59,373 bases of DNA from an uncultured Bacteroidia bacterium (GTDB lineage: Bacteria > Bacteroidota > Bacteroidia > Bacteroidales > UBA932), in the NCBI GenBank assembly GCA_902797435.1, contig CADBSV010000033.1, forward strand, positions 1 to 59,373. The letters are read 5' to 3'. Shown piece after piece: positions 8,451-18,568 of this stretch; position 1 is the first letter of the stretch; each line of letters starts with the position of its first letter. The notes under the pieces were generated by a model that worked only from the letters and a program-made list of their open reading frames with translations, ran no database searches and was not told the DNA's origin. Made by a program: the position numbers and the translations under genes.

Positions 8451-9344
8451 TTATTCTTTCATGGCTAAATACATCCCGCCGAGAATGAGAACCGTCCCTA
8501 ATACGCTCACCCATGTGAACTGCTCTCCGAGCACAGGAACGGCCACAATGGCGGTGGCAAGCGGATTGAGATAGAGGTACAGGTTCATCGAAACCGGGCC
8601 GAGCCTGCCCTGGGCTATATTCCAGCCGAGATAGCCCAGGAACGACGCCAACACCCCGAGGAAGAGAAGGTTGCCTATGACCGCGGGCTGGGCAAGCATG
8701 GTCCACGTTGTTCCCCATGGCTCGAAGATAAAGTACGGCAGCATGGTCAGTATCCCGTAGAAAAAGACCTTGCGGGTTATCATAGCAACCGGGTATCTGC
8801 CATCGAAATATTTGAGTATCAAACTGTAGAGCACCCACACAAGGGCCGCTCCAAGGGTAAGCAGGTCGCCCAGGGGATGAAGGTGCAGGACCATCTGCCC
8901 GTTGAGCACCACTATCACGACTCCCGCAAGGGAAACGAGCGAAAAGAGAGCCGTGCGCAGCGTGACCCGTCCGTCCCGAAGGAACAGGGCAGAAGCCAGC
9001 ATTGTCCAGAGCGGAGTGGTGGCAATGAGGATCGACACGTTGGACGCCTGGGTGTACACCAGGGCAGAGTTCTCGAGAAGGAAGTAAAGGCTCCCTCCAG
9101 TAACCCCCATAAGCACGAGCAGAAGTTCGTCCTTGAGGCTCTTCGCAAAGAGTTGACGGCCCCCTTTCCTGCCGGTCGAGAAGGGCAGAAGACAGAGGTA
9201 GGCCAGGACGAAGCGCAGCACCATGATCTCGGCGGGCTGCATGCCGGCATTTATCAAAACCTTTGAAGATACGAACGTTACACCCCACACGATGCCTACT
9301 GCGAAGGCCATCGCATGGTACCAGAAGTTTTTCGGTTTAGTCAT
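8451..9344 (-). CDS. EamA-family (DMT superfamily) transporter
   Basis: A 297-residue inner-membrane protein with ten predicted helices in two EamA repeats (about 10-140 and 155-295). Diagnostic stretches are GIVWGVTFVSSKVLI at the N-terminus and LNPLATAIVAVPVLGE in the second repeat. Family members export amino acids or other small metabolites, but the substrate cannot be told from the sequence. It starts 12 bp after ettA and is followed by the NUDIX gene. Confidence 0.9.
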   Translation of the reverse strand: MTKPKNFWYHAMAFAVGIVWGVTFVSSKVLINAGMQPAEIMVLRFVLAYLCLLPFSTGRKGGRQLFAKSLKDELLLVLMGVTGGSLYFLLENSALVYTQASNVSILIATTPLWTMLASALFLRDGRVTLRTALFSLVSLAGVVIVVLNGQMVLHLHPLGDLLTLGAALVWVLYSLILKYFDGRYPVAMITRKVFFYGILTMLPYFIFEPWGTTWTMLAQPAVIGNLLFLGVLASFLGYLGWNIAQGRLGPVSMNLYLYLNPLATAIVAVPVLGEQFTWVSVLGTVLILGGMYLAMKE

Positions 9345-9356
9345 TTCTTAAACTTG

Positions 9357-11042
9357 TCAATCTTCTTTGAGTTTGCGGTATTTGATTCGCTTCGGCTCCT
9401 GCAAACCGAGCCGCGCAAGCTTGTTCTCCTCGTATTCGGAATAGGACCCTTCGAAGAAATATACCTGAGAATCGCCTTCAAAGGCCAGGATATGGGTACA
9501 GATTCGGTCGAGGAACCAGCGGTCGTGGCTTATGACCACCACGCAGCCGGCGAAATCCTCAAGGGCCTCTTCCAGGGCGCGGAGAGTATTTACGTCCACG
9601 TCGTTGGTGGGCTCGTCAAGAAGAAGCACATTCCCCTCTTCCTTGAGGGCGAGAGCGAGTTGCAGACGGTTTCTTTCACCTCCGGAAAGGGCCGAACAGA
9701 GCTTCTGCTGGTCGGCTCCGGAGAAGTTGAAGCGGGACAGGTAGGCCCTGGCGTTTATGTCGCGGCCGCCCATACGGATGAACTCGTTCCCCCCGGAGAT
9801 AACCTCGTAGATGGTCTTTTCGGGATCGATGCTGGTATGCTGCTGGTCCACATAGGCCAGCTTGACGGTTTCGCCCACTTCGAAGCTGCCGCTGTCCGGG
9901 GTGTCCAGTCCCATTATGAGGCGGAAGAGCGTCGTCTTGCCGGCCCCGTTGGGGCCTATAACGCCCACTATGCCGCCCTGCGGAAGCGAGAAGTCGAGAT
10001 CCTCATAAAGGAGCTTGTCCCCGAATGCCTTGCGCACATGATGAGCCTCTATGACCTTGGCTCCCAGACGCGGACCGTTGGGGATGAAGATTTCGAGTTT
10101 CTCCTCCTTTTCCTTGACGTCTTCTTCGAGGAGGCGGTTATAGCTGTTCAGACGGGCCTTTCCCTTGGCCTGACGGGCCTTTGGGGCCATGTGTATCCAG
10201 TCAAGCTCGCGCTGCAGGGTCTTGCGGCGCTTGCTCTCGGTCTTTTCTTCCATTGCAAGACGGCGCGTCTTCTGGTCGAGCCAGCTGGAGTAGTTGCCCT
10301 GCCACGGAATGCCCTCGCCGCGGTCGAGCTCGAGTATCCATCCTGCCACGTTGTCGAGGAAGTAACGGTCATGCGTGACGGCTATCACCGTGCCCTTGTA
10401 CTGCTGAAGATGCTGCTCCAGCCAGTCTATACTCTCGGCGTCGAGATGGTTGGTCGGCTCGTCCAGAAGCAGTACGTCCGGTTCCTGCAGAAGGAGCCGG
10501 CAGAGGGCCACCCGGCGGCGTTCTCCTCCGGAGAGATTCTTTACGTTCTGCCCGGACGGAGGACAGCGGAGGGCGTCCATGGCCCTTTCGAGCTTGGATT
10601 CAATCTCCCAGCCGTCCGCGGCGTCTATCTTTTCGGTGAGCTCCGCCTGCTCTTCGAAGAGGGCGTTCATCTCGTCATCGTCCGTCACTTCTCCAATGCG
10701 GGCGCATACCTCATTGTAGCGGGAGAGCAGCTGCATTACGCCGGAGACTCCCTCCTCCACCACTTCGAGCACCGTCTTTTCGGGATCCATCTGCGGATCC
10801 TGTTCCAGATAACCTACGCTGTATCCCGGAGAAAAGACCACCTCACCTCGGGTGGGAGTGTCGATTCCGGCGATTATCTTCATCAGGGTGGACTTTCCGG
10901 CTCCGTTAAGGCCTATGATACCTATTTTGGCGCCATAAAAGAAGGAAAGATAGATATCTTTAAGAAGGGTTTTGTTATTGTTGGGGAGAATCTTGCTGAC
11001 CCCGACCATAGAAAATATGATCTTCTTGTCGTCTTTTTCCAT
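9357..11042 (-). CDS. ettA: ABC-F ATPase, energy-dependent translational throttle EttA
   Basis: A 561-residue cytosolic protein with two ABC cassettes and no membrane segments. It has Walker A GLNGAGKST (first) and GPNGAGKTT (second), signatures LSGGERRR and LSGGERNR, and Walker B LLLDEPTNHLD and LLLDEPTNDVD. The Arg/Lys-rich linker between cassettes (about 240-320) is the ABC-F extension that contacts tRNA at the ribosomal E site. EttA gates the first translocation step according to the ATP/ADP ratio. It is the first gene of the ettA-EamA-NUDIX operon; an imperfect -7 box (TATCTTAG, 11049-11056 minus) lies 6 bp upstream. Confidence 0.95.
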   Translation of the reverse strand: MEKDDKKIIFSMVGVSKILPNNNKTLLKDIYLSFFYGAKIGIIGLNGAGKSTLMKIIAGIDTPTRGEVVFSPGYSVGYLEQDPQMDPEKTVLEVVEEGVSGVMQLLSRYNEVCARIGEVTDDDEMNALFEEQAELTEKIDAADGWEIESKLERAMDALRCPPSGQNVKNLSGGERRRVALCRLLLQEPDVLLLDEPTNHLDAESIDWLEQHLQQYKGTVIAVTHDRYFLDNVAGWILELDRGEGIPWQGNYSSWLDQKTRRLAMEEKTESKRRKTLQRELDWIHMAPKARQAKGKARLNSYNRLLEEDVKEKEEKLEIFIPNGPRLGAKVIEAHHVRKAFGDKLLYEDLDFSLPQGGIVGVIGPNGAGKTTLFRLIMGLDTPDSGSFEVGETVKLAYVDQQHTSIDPEKTIYEVISGGNEFIRMGGRDINARAYLSRFNFSGADQQKLCSALSGGERNRLQLALALKEEGNVLLLDEPTNDVDVNTLRALEEALEDFAGCVVVISHDRWFLDRICTHILAFEGDSQVYFFEGSYSEYEENKLARLGLQEPKRIKYRKLKED

Positions 11043-11079
11043 ACAGCGCTAAGATACGAAATAATTCGTCGAAAATGAC

Positions 11080-11087
11080 TATCTTCG
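11080..11087 (+). promoter_or_regulatory. -7 box for mtnN
   Basis: TATCTTCG, close to TAnnTTTG, lies 21 bp before the mtnN ATG. It sits in the short AT-rich gap between the divergent ettA and mtnN genes. The one-base deviation (TTCG) also occurs in the promoter at 58554. Confidence 0.5.
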
Positions 11088-11108
11088 CATACTTAAACGA
11101 AAGAACAG

Positions 11109-11759
11109 ATGAGAATAGGAGTCATTGTCGCCCTCGACGGCGAGTACCAGCAGATGAAAAACCTCCTCGGAGGCCGCAGTGAAGGCCGCATAGGCCCCAA
11201 TGAAGTCATTGTCCGCCGCGGCGGGATGGGAAAGGTGAACGCAGCCCTCACGGCCCAGAAGTTCATTGGCGACTATGCCCTCGACTGCATTGTGAGCACT
11301 GGGGTCGCAGGAGGTCTCTCGGGCGAAATAGAGAGCCTCGACGTGGTTGCAGCCCGAGAAGTGGTGTATCACGATGTCTGGTGCGGCGAAGGCAATGCCT
11401 ACGGCCAGGTGCAGGGGCTCCCCGAGCGCTTTCGCACAAGCGACTTACTTTATTCAAAGGCTGTCGAAAGCGGCGCCATCGGAGGGCTCTTTGCCAGCGG
11501 CGACTTCTTCATAAGCAACATCAGCGAAGCCGAAGCCATACTCTCGCACTTCCCAGATGCCATTGCCGTCGATATGGAATCGGGCGCAATAGCCCAGACT
11601 TGCTACCTGCACGGAGTGCCGTTCATGGGCCTGCGCATCATCTCCGACCGCGCAGGCGAGAACCATCAGGAAGAATACGACAACTTCTGGGAGACTGTGG
11701 AGCACGATTCTTTCGCCGCCGTGCACACCTTCCTCGAAAGCCTCCCCGAAAAGCTCTAA
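11109..11759 (+). CDS. mtnN: 5'-methylthioadenosine/S-adenosylhomocysteine nucleosidase
   Basis: A 216-residue PNP/UDP-family nucleosidase that splits adenine from MTA and SAH in the methionine salvage and methyl cycle. Visible features are the start [16 protein letters not shown], the STGVAGGL glycine-rich phosphate/ribose loop, [10 protein letters not shown] (the Met-Glu ribose-binding pair) and RIISDRAGE, which holds the catalytic Asp that protonates adenine N7. It converges on copA with a 4-bp overlap of stop codons. Confidence 0.93.
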   Translation: MRIGVIVALDGEYQQMKNLLGGRSEGRIGPNEVIVRRGGMGKVNAALTAQKFIGDYALDCIVSTGVAGGLSGEIESLDVVAAREVVYHDVWCGEGNAYGQVQGLPERFRTSDLLYSKAVESGAIGGLFASGDFFISNISEAEAILSHFPDAIAVDMESGAIAQTCYLHGVPFMGLRIISDRAGENHQEEYDNFWETVEHDSFAAVHTFLESLPEKL

Positions 11760-13882
11760 GCCTTCCTGAGCCTCAGGGAGTTACATACAACGCACACGGA
11801 GCTCAGCGCCATGCATGCCGCGGCCACCATCGGTCCCGGCTGGAATCCGAACAGCCCCGCCGCCATGGGTATGGCCAGCACATTGTAGATGAACGCCCAG
11901 AAGAGGTTCTCGTTTATGATGCGGCGAGTCCTTCGCGAAAGACTTATCAGCTGAGGAATCTTTCCAAGGTCTGATCCGACCAGAGTCACCATTGCGGTTT
12001 CCATTGCAATGTCGCTTCCCGCCCCCATTGCAATTCCGATATCGGCAGAAGCAAGGGCTGCACTGTCATTTATGCCGTCTCCGGCCATCGCAACGCAGCT
12101 TTTCTTCCCACCTGCCTGCTGCAGGCTCCTTACGTAGGAGGCCTTTTCCTGCGGCAGCACTCCCGCCTTCACCTCCTGGATCCCGGCCTGTGATGCGGTA
12201 AGGGCAGCCGAAACTGCGTTGTCGCCTGTGAGCATCACAACCTTGACTCCCATCTCCTTTATGGCCGCAATGGCCTCTGTAGATGTTTCTTTAAGAGTAT
12301 CGGCGATGGCGAACACTGCCAGCACCGCCCCTTCGTCGCAGAAGTAACTGACGGTATATCCTTCCGATTCCCACTGTTTTCCGGTTTCATTGGGAACCAC
12401 CGGAATCTTTCCCACAGTGTAGTGTTCACTCATGTATTCGGCTTCGATTCCCACACCTGGAATGTCCTGAACCGAAGTGATTTCCCGGGGCTTTACGCCT
12501 TCTTCAATGCTCTCTGCGAGCGCTGCGGCAAGCGGATGCCCGGACGACTGCTCCATCGAGAGCAGAATCCCCTTTGCCGAAGGAACCAACCAGCTGCTGC
12601 GCACAACGTGGGGCCTGCCGGAAGTGAGAGTGCCGGTCTTGTCCACCACAAGGGTATCCATGCGGGCGGCAAGCTGCAGGGCGTCGGCATCCTTTACGAG
12701 TATTCCCCTGTCGGCACCGGCACCTATTCCGGCTACTATGGCAGTCGGAGTGGCAAGGCCAAGCGAACACGGACAGGCGATTACCAGCACGCTCACGGCA
12801 TAAAGGAGAGCCGGAGTGAAACCTCCGCCGGAAGGGGCGATGAAGGCCCAGTACACGAAGGTCAGCAGCGAGAGCAAGAGCACTACCGGCACAAAGACGG
12901 CAGCCACCTTGTCCACAGTCTTCTGTATGCGTGCCTTGCTGCCCTGGGCGTCTCGTACGGCGCGGATAATGCCGGACAGGAGAGTGTCCTCCCCTGTCTT
13001 CTCCACCCTTACCCGCAGCAGTCCCTTCTGGTTGATGGTGCCGGTGTAAACCACCGAACCGGAATACTTCTCCACAGGCATAGGCTCTCCGGTGAGCAGA
13101 CTTTCATCCACGAAAGACCATCCGTCTTCCACGCGCCCGTCCACCGGAATCCTTTCACCTGGTTTTACCTTTATCACATCGCCGGGACGGGCCTTGTCCT
13201 TGCGCGGACGGAGATCCATTAGCTTGCGGATGCTGGCTGTGGTGCCCCATTTTGCCTTTTCTTCGAGGACCCTGCCTATGAGGATGAAGGCCGTTATCAT
13301 GGCCGCCGAATCAAAGTAGAGGGAGCCTCCTGCAAGCTTGGGGAAGATGAGGCTCAGAGTGCTGAAAAAAAACGATATGAGGGTTGAAAGACTTACCAGC
13401 GTATCCATTCCTGTCCCAAAATGCCGGATCTGCGCAAGAGCCGTACGGTGGAAGCGCCTGCCGCACCAGAAAACCGCTGCGGCACTGAGAAGAAGAAGTA
13501 CCAGTCCCCTTCCTGCGAAGGGTTTGAATCCCATCTGAGCCACAAAAACCGCAAGTGCCAGCACGAGTGCCAGCCACATGTCGCGCCGCAGGGCGGCATA
13601 TTCCTTCCGGCGGAGCGCTTCGGCTTCCTGCCTCAGATGGTCCTCATCGGAATCGTCGTCATCCTGCACCAGGAGGTCGTAACCTGCATCCTGAACGCTC
13701 TTTTTTATGCCGGCCGCCTTAACCACAGAAGCATCGTATTCGACCTGCGCGCTGTTTGATGCCAGGCTTACCGAGCATTCCTTTACGCCTTTTGTCGCCT
13801 TGATGGCACCTTCTACCCTTGCCACGCATGCTGCGCAGCCCATCCCTACTACCGGGAAGTTTCTCTTTATAGTCTTGCTCAT
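11756..13882 (-). CDS. copA: Cu(+)-exporting P1B-type ATPase
   Basis: This inner-membrane copper exporter has one N-terminal heavy-metal domain with GMGCAAC (about residues 13-19) and an acidic linker DDDDSDEDH. The membrane CPC motif is in [15 protein letters not shown], the phosphorylation site in DKTGTLT, the nucleotide-binding HP in SSGHPLA, and the hinge in [12 protein letters not shown]7 YN ([11 protein letters not shown]) and TM8 MALSS are the Cu(+) selectivity residues. I use ATG 13882 ([10 protein letters not shown]). It is the last gene of a tightly packed leftward operon (gap of 1 bp to the aldo/keto reductase gene). No copper regulator is nearby. Confidence 0.95.
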   Translation of the reverse strand: MSKTIKRNFPVVGMGCAACVARVEGAIKATKGVKECSVSLASNSAQVEYDASVVKAAGIKKSVQDAGYDLLVQDDDDSDEDHLRQEAEALRRKEYAALRRDMWLALVLALAVFVAQMGFKPFAGRGLVLLLLSAAAVFWCGRRFHRTALAQIRHFGTGMDTLVSLSTLISFFFSTLSLIFPKLAGGSLYFDSAAMITAFILIGRVLEEKAKWGTTASIRKLMDLRPRKDKARPGDVIKVKPGERIPVDGRVEDGWSFVDESLLTGEPMPVEKYSGSVVYTGTINQKGLLRVRVEKTGEDTLLSGIIRAVRDAQGSKARIQKTVDKVAAVFVPVVLLLSLLTFVYWAFIAPSGGGFTPALLYAVSVLVIACPCSLGLATPTAIVAGIGAGADRGILVKDADALQLAARMDTLVVDKTGTLTSGRPHVVRSSWLVPSAKGILLSMEQSSGHPLAAALAESIEEGVKPREITSVQDIPGVGIEAEYMSEHYTVGKIPVVPNETGKQWESEGYTVSYFCDEGAVLAVFAIADTLKETSTEAIAAIKEMGVKVVMLTGDNAVSAALTASQAGIQEVKAGVLPQEKASYVRSLQQAGGKKSCVAMAGDGINDSAALASADIGIAMGAGSDIAMETAMVTLVGSDLGKIPQLISLSRRTRRIINENLFWAFIYNVLAIPMAAGLFGFQPGPMVAAACMALSSVCVVCNSLRLRKA

Positions 13883-13883
13883 T

Positions 13884-15014
13884 TTATTCAAGTGTTGTTG
13901 CCACCTCACCAAGGAGGGAAATTATGGGAAGATGCTGGGGACAGGCCGTTTCGCACTGGCCGCAGCCTACGCATTCGCTGGCACGCGGGCCTCCCGGCCG
14001 CCAGCTGTAGTCGGACCGGGCCCTGGCAAGGTCGCCGTACATCTTGTAAATGTTCATCACGGAGAATATCTCCGGGATATGCATGCCCACGGGGCAGCCG
14101 CCGGTACAATAATGGCAGGCCGTGCAGCCTATGGAGTCTATACCCTTGAGCGTCCTGCGGGCAGACTCGACCGTGGCCTTTTCGGCCTCGTCAAGAGGCC
14201 TGAAATCCTTCATGTACTGTAGATTGTCCTCCATCTGTTCCTCGCTTGACATGCCGCTCAGCACCACCATAACCTGAGGGAGCGACGCCGCGAACCTCAC
14301 CGCCCACGAGGCCGGGGACGCTGCGGGAGCTGCAGCTTTCAGGACCTCTTTTACCGGAACGGGAGGATCTGCCAGCACTCCCCCCTTGACAGGTTCCATA
14401 ACCACAATGGGGATATTGTGCTTTACGGCCACCTCGTAATTGGCTGCAGCCTGCACTGTGGGGTCGTCCCAGTCGGCGTAGTTGATCTGGAGTTGCACGA
14501 ACTCTGCATCGGGGTGTTTCGTAAGCAGGCTGTCAAGGAATTCCGGGGAATCGTGGAACGAAAATCCCCAGTGACGTACAAGTCCTTTTTCCTTGAGGCT
14601 CTTTACGTAATCCCAGATGCCGTACTCGTCATACAGGGCCTCATTGTCCTTTTCGAGGCTGTGGAGGAGATAAAAATCAAAGTAACCTGCTCCTGTACGT
14701 TCGAGGCTTTTCTGAAATTCCGCCCTGGCCTCTTCTGCATTCCCTGCCGCCCAGGAAGCCGCGTTGAGCTTGGTGGCAAGGAAGTAGCTTTCGCGGGGAT
14801 GCCGCGCAACAAGGGCCTTTCCTATTGCCTCTTCTGAATGATCGTAGATGAAGGCGGTATCGAAATAGCGGCCGCCTGCTGCAAGGAATGCATCCACCAT
14901 CGCCGAGGTGCGCTCTATGTCGATGGGGCCGGAGGAATTGCCTCCTCCGGTGCGAGGAAGTCTCATGAGGCCGAATCCAAGCCTCAGGCAATCGGGAGGA
15001 AGGAGCGATTTCAT
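13884..15014 (-). CDS. Aldo/keto reductase with C-terminal 4Fe-4S ferredoxin domain
   Basis: Residues about 8-280 form an AKR barrel. It has [10 protein letters not shown] at the N-terminus, [15 protein letters not shown] with the catalytic Asp and Tyr, the Lys in FLATKL, and FHDSPEFLD. The last 80 residues add two iron-sulfur motifs, [12 protein letters not shown] and [12 protein letters not shown], so it probably couples reduction to a ferredoxin-like centre. Substrate unknown. It overlaps the upstream serine hydrolase gene by 4 bp (ATGA). Confidence 0.9.
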   Translation of the reverse strand: MKSLLPPDCLRLGFGLMRLPRTGGGNSSGPIDIERTSAMVDAFLAAGGRYFDTAFIYDHSEEAIGKALVARHPRESYFLATKLNAASWAAGNAEEARAEFQKSLERTGAGYFDFYLLHSLEKDNEALYDEYGIWDYVKSLKEKGLVRHWGFSFHDSPEFLDSLLTKHPDAEFVQLQINYADWDDPTVQAAANYEVAVKHNIPIVVMEPVKGGVLADPPVPVKEVLKAAAPAASPASWAVRFAASLPQVMVVLSGMSSEEQMEDNLQYMKDFRPLDEAEKATVESARRTLKGIDSIGCTACHYCTGGCPVGMHIPEIFSVMNIYKMYGDLARARSDYSWRPGGPRASECVGCGQCETACPQHLPIISLLGEVATTLE

Positions 15015-16348
15015 AGTGCTGCTATTATGTCTTTAAGGAGTCTGTTCCACTCTATTACATGGTCGGGTTTAGGAGAGTATCCAAGAACCACGACCACGAG
15101 CCCCTTGGAGGGGATGATAAAGATTTCCTGTCCGTCGTGCCCCTGGCAGGAGAAGGTGTCTGCGGGGGCGTCGGGAAGGCTGCCGCCACGGTTGAGCCAG
15201 AAGAAAGCGCCGTAGCCGCCACGGCTGTCGGATGCGGGAGTAACCGTGTAATCCACCCAGCCTTCGGGGAGTATCCTGCTTCCGAATGCGCATCCGTCCG
15301 AAAGATACATCTGGCCGAAGGAGGCGTAGTCGCGCGCCGTTGCATACAGGTAGGACGAGCCCACCGGAGTACCGCTCATGTCGGGTTCGAAATGGGCGCC
15401 GCAAATGCCCAGAGGTGTGAAAAGACGGTCTTGGATATAGCCGAGAAAGGCCGCGTCAGAGGAGAATCTGCCCCTGAGGTAACGCATCACTATATTGGTG
15501 CTGCCGCTGGAATAGTACCAGTGGGTTCCGGGTTCGTACTGCAGGGGCTTGTTAAGGGCATAGAGCCCCATGTCCTGCTCGCGGTGAAGCATGAGGTTCA
15601 CGTCGGAGCGGTTGCCATAGTCTTCGTTCCACTCCAGGCCGCTCTGCATCTGCAGGAGGTCTCCAAGGGTTATTGCCTTGCGGGCATCTCCCTGCCACTG
15701 CGGAATGTCCATGGGGGCGTTCACGTCCACGAGGCCGTCGCCGCTCATTATTCCGACAAGCGCATTGGTAAAGCTTTTGCCCATGCTCCAGCTGAGCAAC
15801 TCGGTGGTAGCCTCTATTCCTTTTCTGTAGCGTTCGGCGACAACGCCTCCGTCGTGAAGCACTACGAAGGCGAAGGGCGTACCATTGTAGCTCTTCTCGT
15901 CAACGAGGGCGCGAGCAATGGGTTCAAGCCTTTCTGCCAAAGCAGAATCCCCTGCCGGGAGGATCTTTTCTCCGCACAGCCCCTGGCAATTCTCCTCAAG
16001 CGGAAGCGGATACTTTTCCGCCTGCAGCTGCGAAATCGTCTTGCCTCTGAGGAGCGTCACCCCGTATCCGTCGCGATAGACCGCCACCGACTTCGCCCAG
16101 AGGAAACGGCTCGTTACGGTGCGGTTCTTGTAATCGATCTTGTAACGGTTGAACTTGATGAATGAGAAGTTAAGGTCGAGCGCCTGCACATCTGCCGCGT
16201 CCCGGCCCGACACAAATACCGCAGAGGCCATGTTCTTGGCCCCGTATCCGGTGATTATCGGCATCAGCGAATTCAGATAAAGACATCCGCCAAGTATGGC
16301 TGCAAAGAGCACTGCCAGTACTGTCCGAATAATTATTCTACGTTTCAT
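15011..16348 (-). CDS. Class C beta-lactamase-like serine hydrolase, membrane-anchored
   Basis: The 445-residue protein opens with an N-terminal membrane segment (TVLAVLFAAILGGCLYLN), possibly a lipoprotein signal (GGC). The hydrolase domain has SMGKS (the SxxK nucleophile, about residue 190), YYSSGSTN (the YxN/YSS base motif) and GHDGQ (the H/K-x-G triad). This fold includes esterases, D-aminopeptidases and penicillin-binding relatives; it is probably not a resistance gene here. It sits in an operon between the BASS transporter and AKR genes, with a 3-bp gap upstream and a 4-bp overlap downstream. Confidence 0.85.
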   Translation of the reverse strand: MKRRIIIRTVLAVLFAAILGGCLYLNSLMPIITGYGAKNMASAVFVSGRDAADVQALDLNFSFIKFNRYKIDYKNRTVTSRFLWAKSVAVYRDGYGVTLLRGKTISQLQAEKYPLPLEENCQGLCGEKILPAGDSALAERLEPIARALVDEKSYNGTPFAFVVLHDGGVVAERYRKGIEATTELLSWSMGKSFTNALVGIMSGDGLVDVNAPMDIPQWQGDARKAITLGDLLQMQSGLEWNEDYGNRSDVNLMLHREQDMGLYALNKPLQYEPGTHWYYSSGSTNIVMRYLRGRFSSDAAFLGYIQDRLFTPLGICGAHFEPDMSGTPVGSSYLYATARDYASFGQMYLSDGCAFGSRILPEGWVDYTVTPASDSRGGYGAFFWLNRGGSLPDAPADTFSCQGHDGQEIFIIPSKGLVVVVLGYSPKPDHVIEWNRLLKDIIAAL

Positions 16349-16351
16349 AAT

Positions 16352-17320
16352 TCAGTGTTTATCAATTATTTTGGTATGTTGCAACTCCCATGAGTTAATG
16401 AGGTTCTGCCAAAGGGCGTAAAAACCTCCTACCACCGAGGTGACGGGGGTCATGAAGCCAAGGCCGAGCCAGATAAGGAACCCGGTGTTCTTCTGCCCGA
16501 GCACCTGCCCTGCGGTAATGCGCTCCGCATCCCCCTGTCGTCGGGTAAGCCTGCGGCCGAGCCAGAACTGAAGAACACAGGACAGCATGGCTACGGCCGC
16601 TATGAGAAATGCAGTCCAAATCGAAGTCCCGGACGAAAGCAGACTGTGTGTAGCCAGATACATTGCCAGCATAAGGCATATTCCCCACACATAGAAGGCC
16701 CAGCCGGTGTAGCGGGCCAGCCAGCGCTGCAGCCCCGGAAGGAAAAACCTTATCAGCCAGGCAAGCGCGCAAGGCAGCACCAGAATGGCAAACACTCTCT
16801 GCCCTATTATCCAAAGCCTCTGCAGGTAAGAATGCACTTCCGATGGATGCACAAGCGGGATGATAACCGGAATGAGAAGAGTGGCCAGCATGTCGCTCAG
16901 CAGCAGATAGGCCATTCCCTGCTGCAGTGAACCTCCTATCTTTGAAGTAATTACCCCTGACGCCGAAGCAGTGGGACAGATAAAGCAGAGCATGGCGCAT
17001 TCGAACAGCAGCGACGGCACCCCGCCGCGCGGCAGTGCAATGCAGACTGCCGCGGCCACGGTGAACAGAAGGGCCTGCAGGAGCAGTATCCGAACATGCC
17101 AGCGGTGAAGCCCAAGGTCGGATGGAGCCGTGACGTTGAACTGAAGGAACAGCATAACTCCCACCAGCACAGGCTGCATCCTATGGGCGAACTCATGCCA
17201 AGGAGCCTCAATCGAAGCCAGCCCCGGCACATAGAATAAAAGCATGCTCAAGCCCACCCCGAGGCTCATCGAAATGAGCAGCATCCATCTGCGCAGGAAC
17301 AAGCCGGTCTTCTCTGACAT
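16352..17320 (-). CDS. Bile acid:sodium symporter (BASS) family transporter
   Basis: A 322-residue integral membrane protein with about nine to ten helices. ICPTASASGVITSKIGG and GQKNTGFLIWLGLGFMTP are the two conserved crossover-type motifs of the BASS family, including the N-T/A region for Na+ and substrate. Bacterial members carry organic anions or sulfur compounds; a bile acid substrate should not be assumed. It is cotranscribed with RlmI-like and serine hydrolase genes (gaps of 6 and 3 bp). Confidence 0.82.
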   Translation of the reverse strand: MSEKTGLFLRRWMLLISMSLGVGLSMLLFYVPGLASIEAPWHEFAHRMQPVLVGVMLFLQFNVTAPSDLGLHRWHVRILLLQALLFTVAAAVCIALPRGGVPSLLFECAMLCFICPTASASGVITSKIGGSLQQGMAYLLLSDMLATLLIPVIIPLVHPSEVHSYLQRLWIIGQRVFAILVLPCALAWLIRFFLPGLQRWLARYTGWAFYVWGICLMLAMYLATHSLLSSGTSIWTAFLIAAVAMLSCVLQFWLGRRLTRRQGDAERITAGQVLGQKNTGFLIWLGLGFMTPVTSVVGGFYALWQNLINSWELQHTKIIDKH

Positions 17321-17326
17321 CGCGGA

Positions 17327-18568
17327 TTATTCTACATATAAGAGCAGTCCCTTGAGATACTCCCCTTCGGGATGATAGATGCTGACGGCATGGTCGGCCG
17401 GCTGATTGAGACGGTCGAGGATACGGACCCTGCGGCCCGTCTGCGCGGCAGCGGAGAAGATGGTTTCGAGAAAAGTCTGACGGTCAACTACCTGCGAACA
17501 GGAAAAAGTGAATACGAACCCGCCGGGAGCCACTGCCGAGATGGCGGCGGCATTAAGCCTCTGATAGGCCCTCAGAGCCCTGTCGAGAGCTCCGCGGTGC
17601 TTTGCGAATGCCGGCGGATCCACGATTATAAGGTCGTAAGCATCCGGCACCATAGTGCCAAGATAATCCTTTACGTCGGCGCATATTTCCGAATGACGGT
17701 CAGGCGCGAATCCGCCAAGTTCCAGATTCTTGCCTGCAAGAGCTATTGCCTTCGCCGACGAGTCCACGGAATCCACCCTTACGGCGCCTCCACCCAGGGC
17801 ATAGACGCTGAAACCGCCGGTATAGCAGAAAAGATTGAGGACCCTCCGGCCGCGGGAATACTTTTCCACAAGGGCACGGTTCTCCCTTTGATCGAGGAAG
17901 AAGCCTGTTTTCTGGCCTTCCGTCCAATCCACCAGGAATTTATGTCCGTTTTCAAGGACGGTGCGCGGACCTTCCACAAAACCCTCTGCCTTGTAAAGGT
18001 AGCCGTCCACCAGATCGAGCCCCGCCTTGAAGGGGGCGGTGCCGCTGCTCTTGTCGTAAACAGCCTGCAGGCTACCGCCGTAAACGGCCTTCAGAGCCTC
18101 GCATATCTGATGCTTTGCACGAAACATTCCGGCAGAATGGGCCTGCATTACGGCCACTCCGTCGTACCAGTCGATGATAAGTCCGGGCAGGCCGTCGCCT
18201 TCGCCATGTACGAGACGGTAGCAGGTAGTTGCGCGCCCTCTCGTGGCTGGGCTGTCCCCGGCGCAGAGGGCAGCCACCCCTCCTTGCGCCAAACCGGCGG
18301 CAATTCGGGCCTGCAGTGCAGCTCCAAGGGCATTTTTCCAAAAATCGGGAGCCTCGGGATCCCCTGCAAAAGAGAGTATCCTTACCGAGATGGAACCGAT
18401 CTGCCAATGGCCAGACGCAAGGAACTCCCCTTCAGAAGAGAATACGCCGACTATGTCCCCCTCTGCGGGAGAACCGGTTACATTTGCTACAGCCCCGGAA
18501 AACACCCAGGGGTGAAAACGGAGAATCGACGCCTCACGATTCTTTTTCAGATATACTTTCGCTGTCAT
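17327..18568 (-). CDS. Class I SAM-dependent rRNA methyltransferase, RlmI/RlmK type
   Basis: About 413 residues. An N-terminal PUA domain (about 1-75, MTAKVYLKKNREASILR) leads to an EEHEE domain and a Rossmann methyltransferase domain. SAM-site features are VLNLFCYTGGFSVYA, VDSVDSSAKA and the catalytic DPPAFAK. Family members make m5C in 23S rRNA. I start at ATG 18568, which overlaps the exonuclease gene by 35 bp; the longer frame from 18655 only adds a basic antisense-like stretch. Confidence 0.9.
   Translation of the reverse strand: MTAKVYLKKNREASILRFHPWVFSGAVANVTGSPAEGDIVGVFSSEGEFLASGHWQIGSISVRILSFAGDPEAPDFWKNALGAALQARIAAGLAQGGVAALCAGDSPATRGRATTCYRLVHGEGDGLPGLIIDWYDGVAVMQAHSAGMFRAKHQICEALKAVYGGSLQAVYDKSSGTAPFKAGLDLVDGYLYKAEGFVEGPRTVLENGHKFLVDWTEGQKTGFFLDQRENRALVEKYSRGRRVLNLFCYTGGFSVYALGGGAVRVDSVDSSAKAIALAGKNLELGGFAPDRHSEICADVKDYLGTMVPDAYDLIIVDPPAFAKHRGALDRALRAYQRLNAAAISAVAPGGFVFTFSCSQVVDRQTFLETIFSAAAQTGRRVRILDRLNQPADHAVSIYHPEGEYLKGLLLYVE

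Noticed and set aside
9315..11078. Long rightward open frame of 587 codons
   Set aside because: It is the antisense shadow of ettA. GC-rich codon third positions keep the opposite strand open, and the translation shows no motifs.
15059..16165. Rightward open frame of 368 codons
   Set aside because: It is antisense to the serine hydrolase gene, which has SMGKS and the other catalytic motifs. No domain in the rightward frame.
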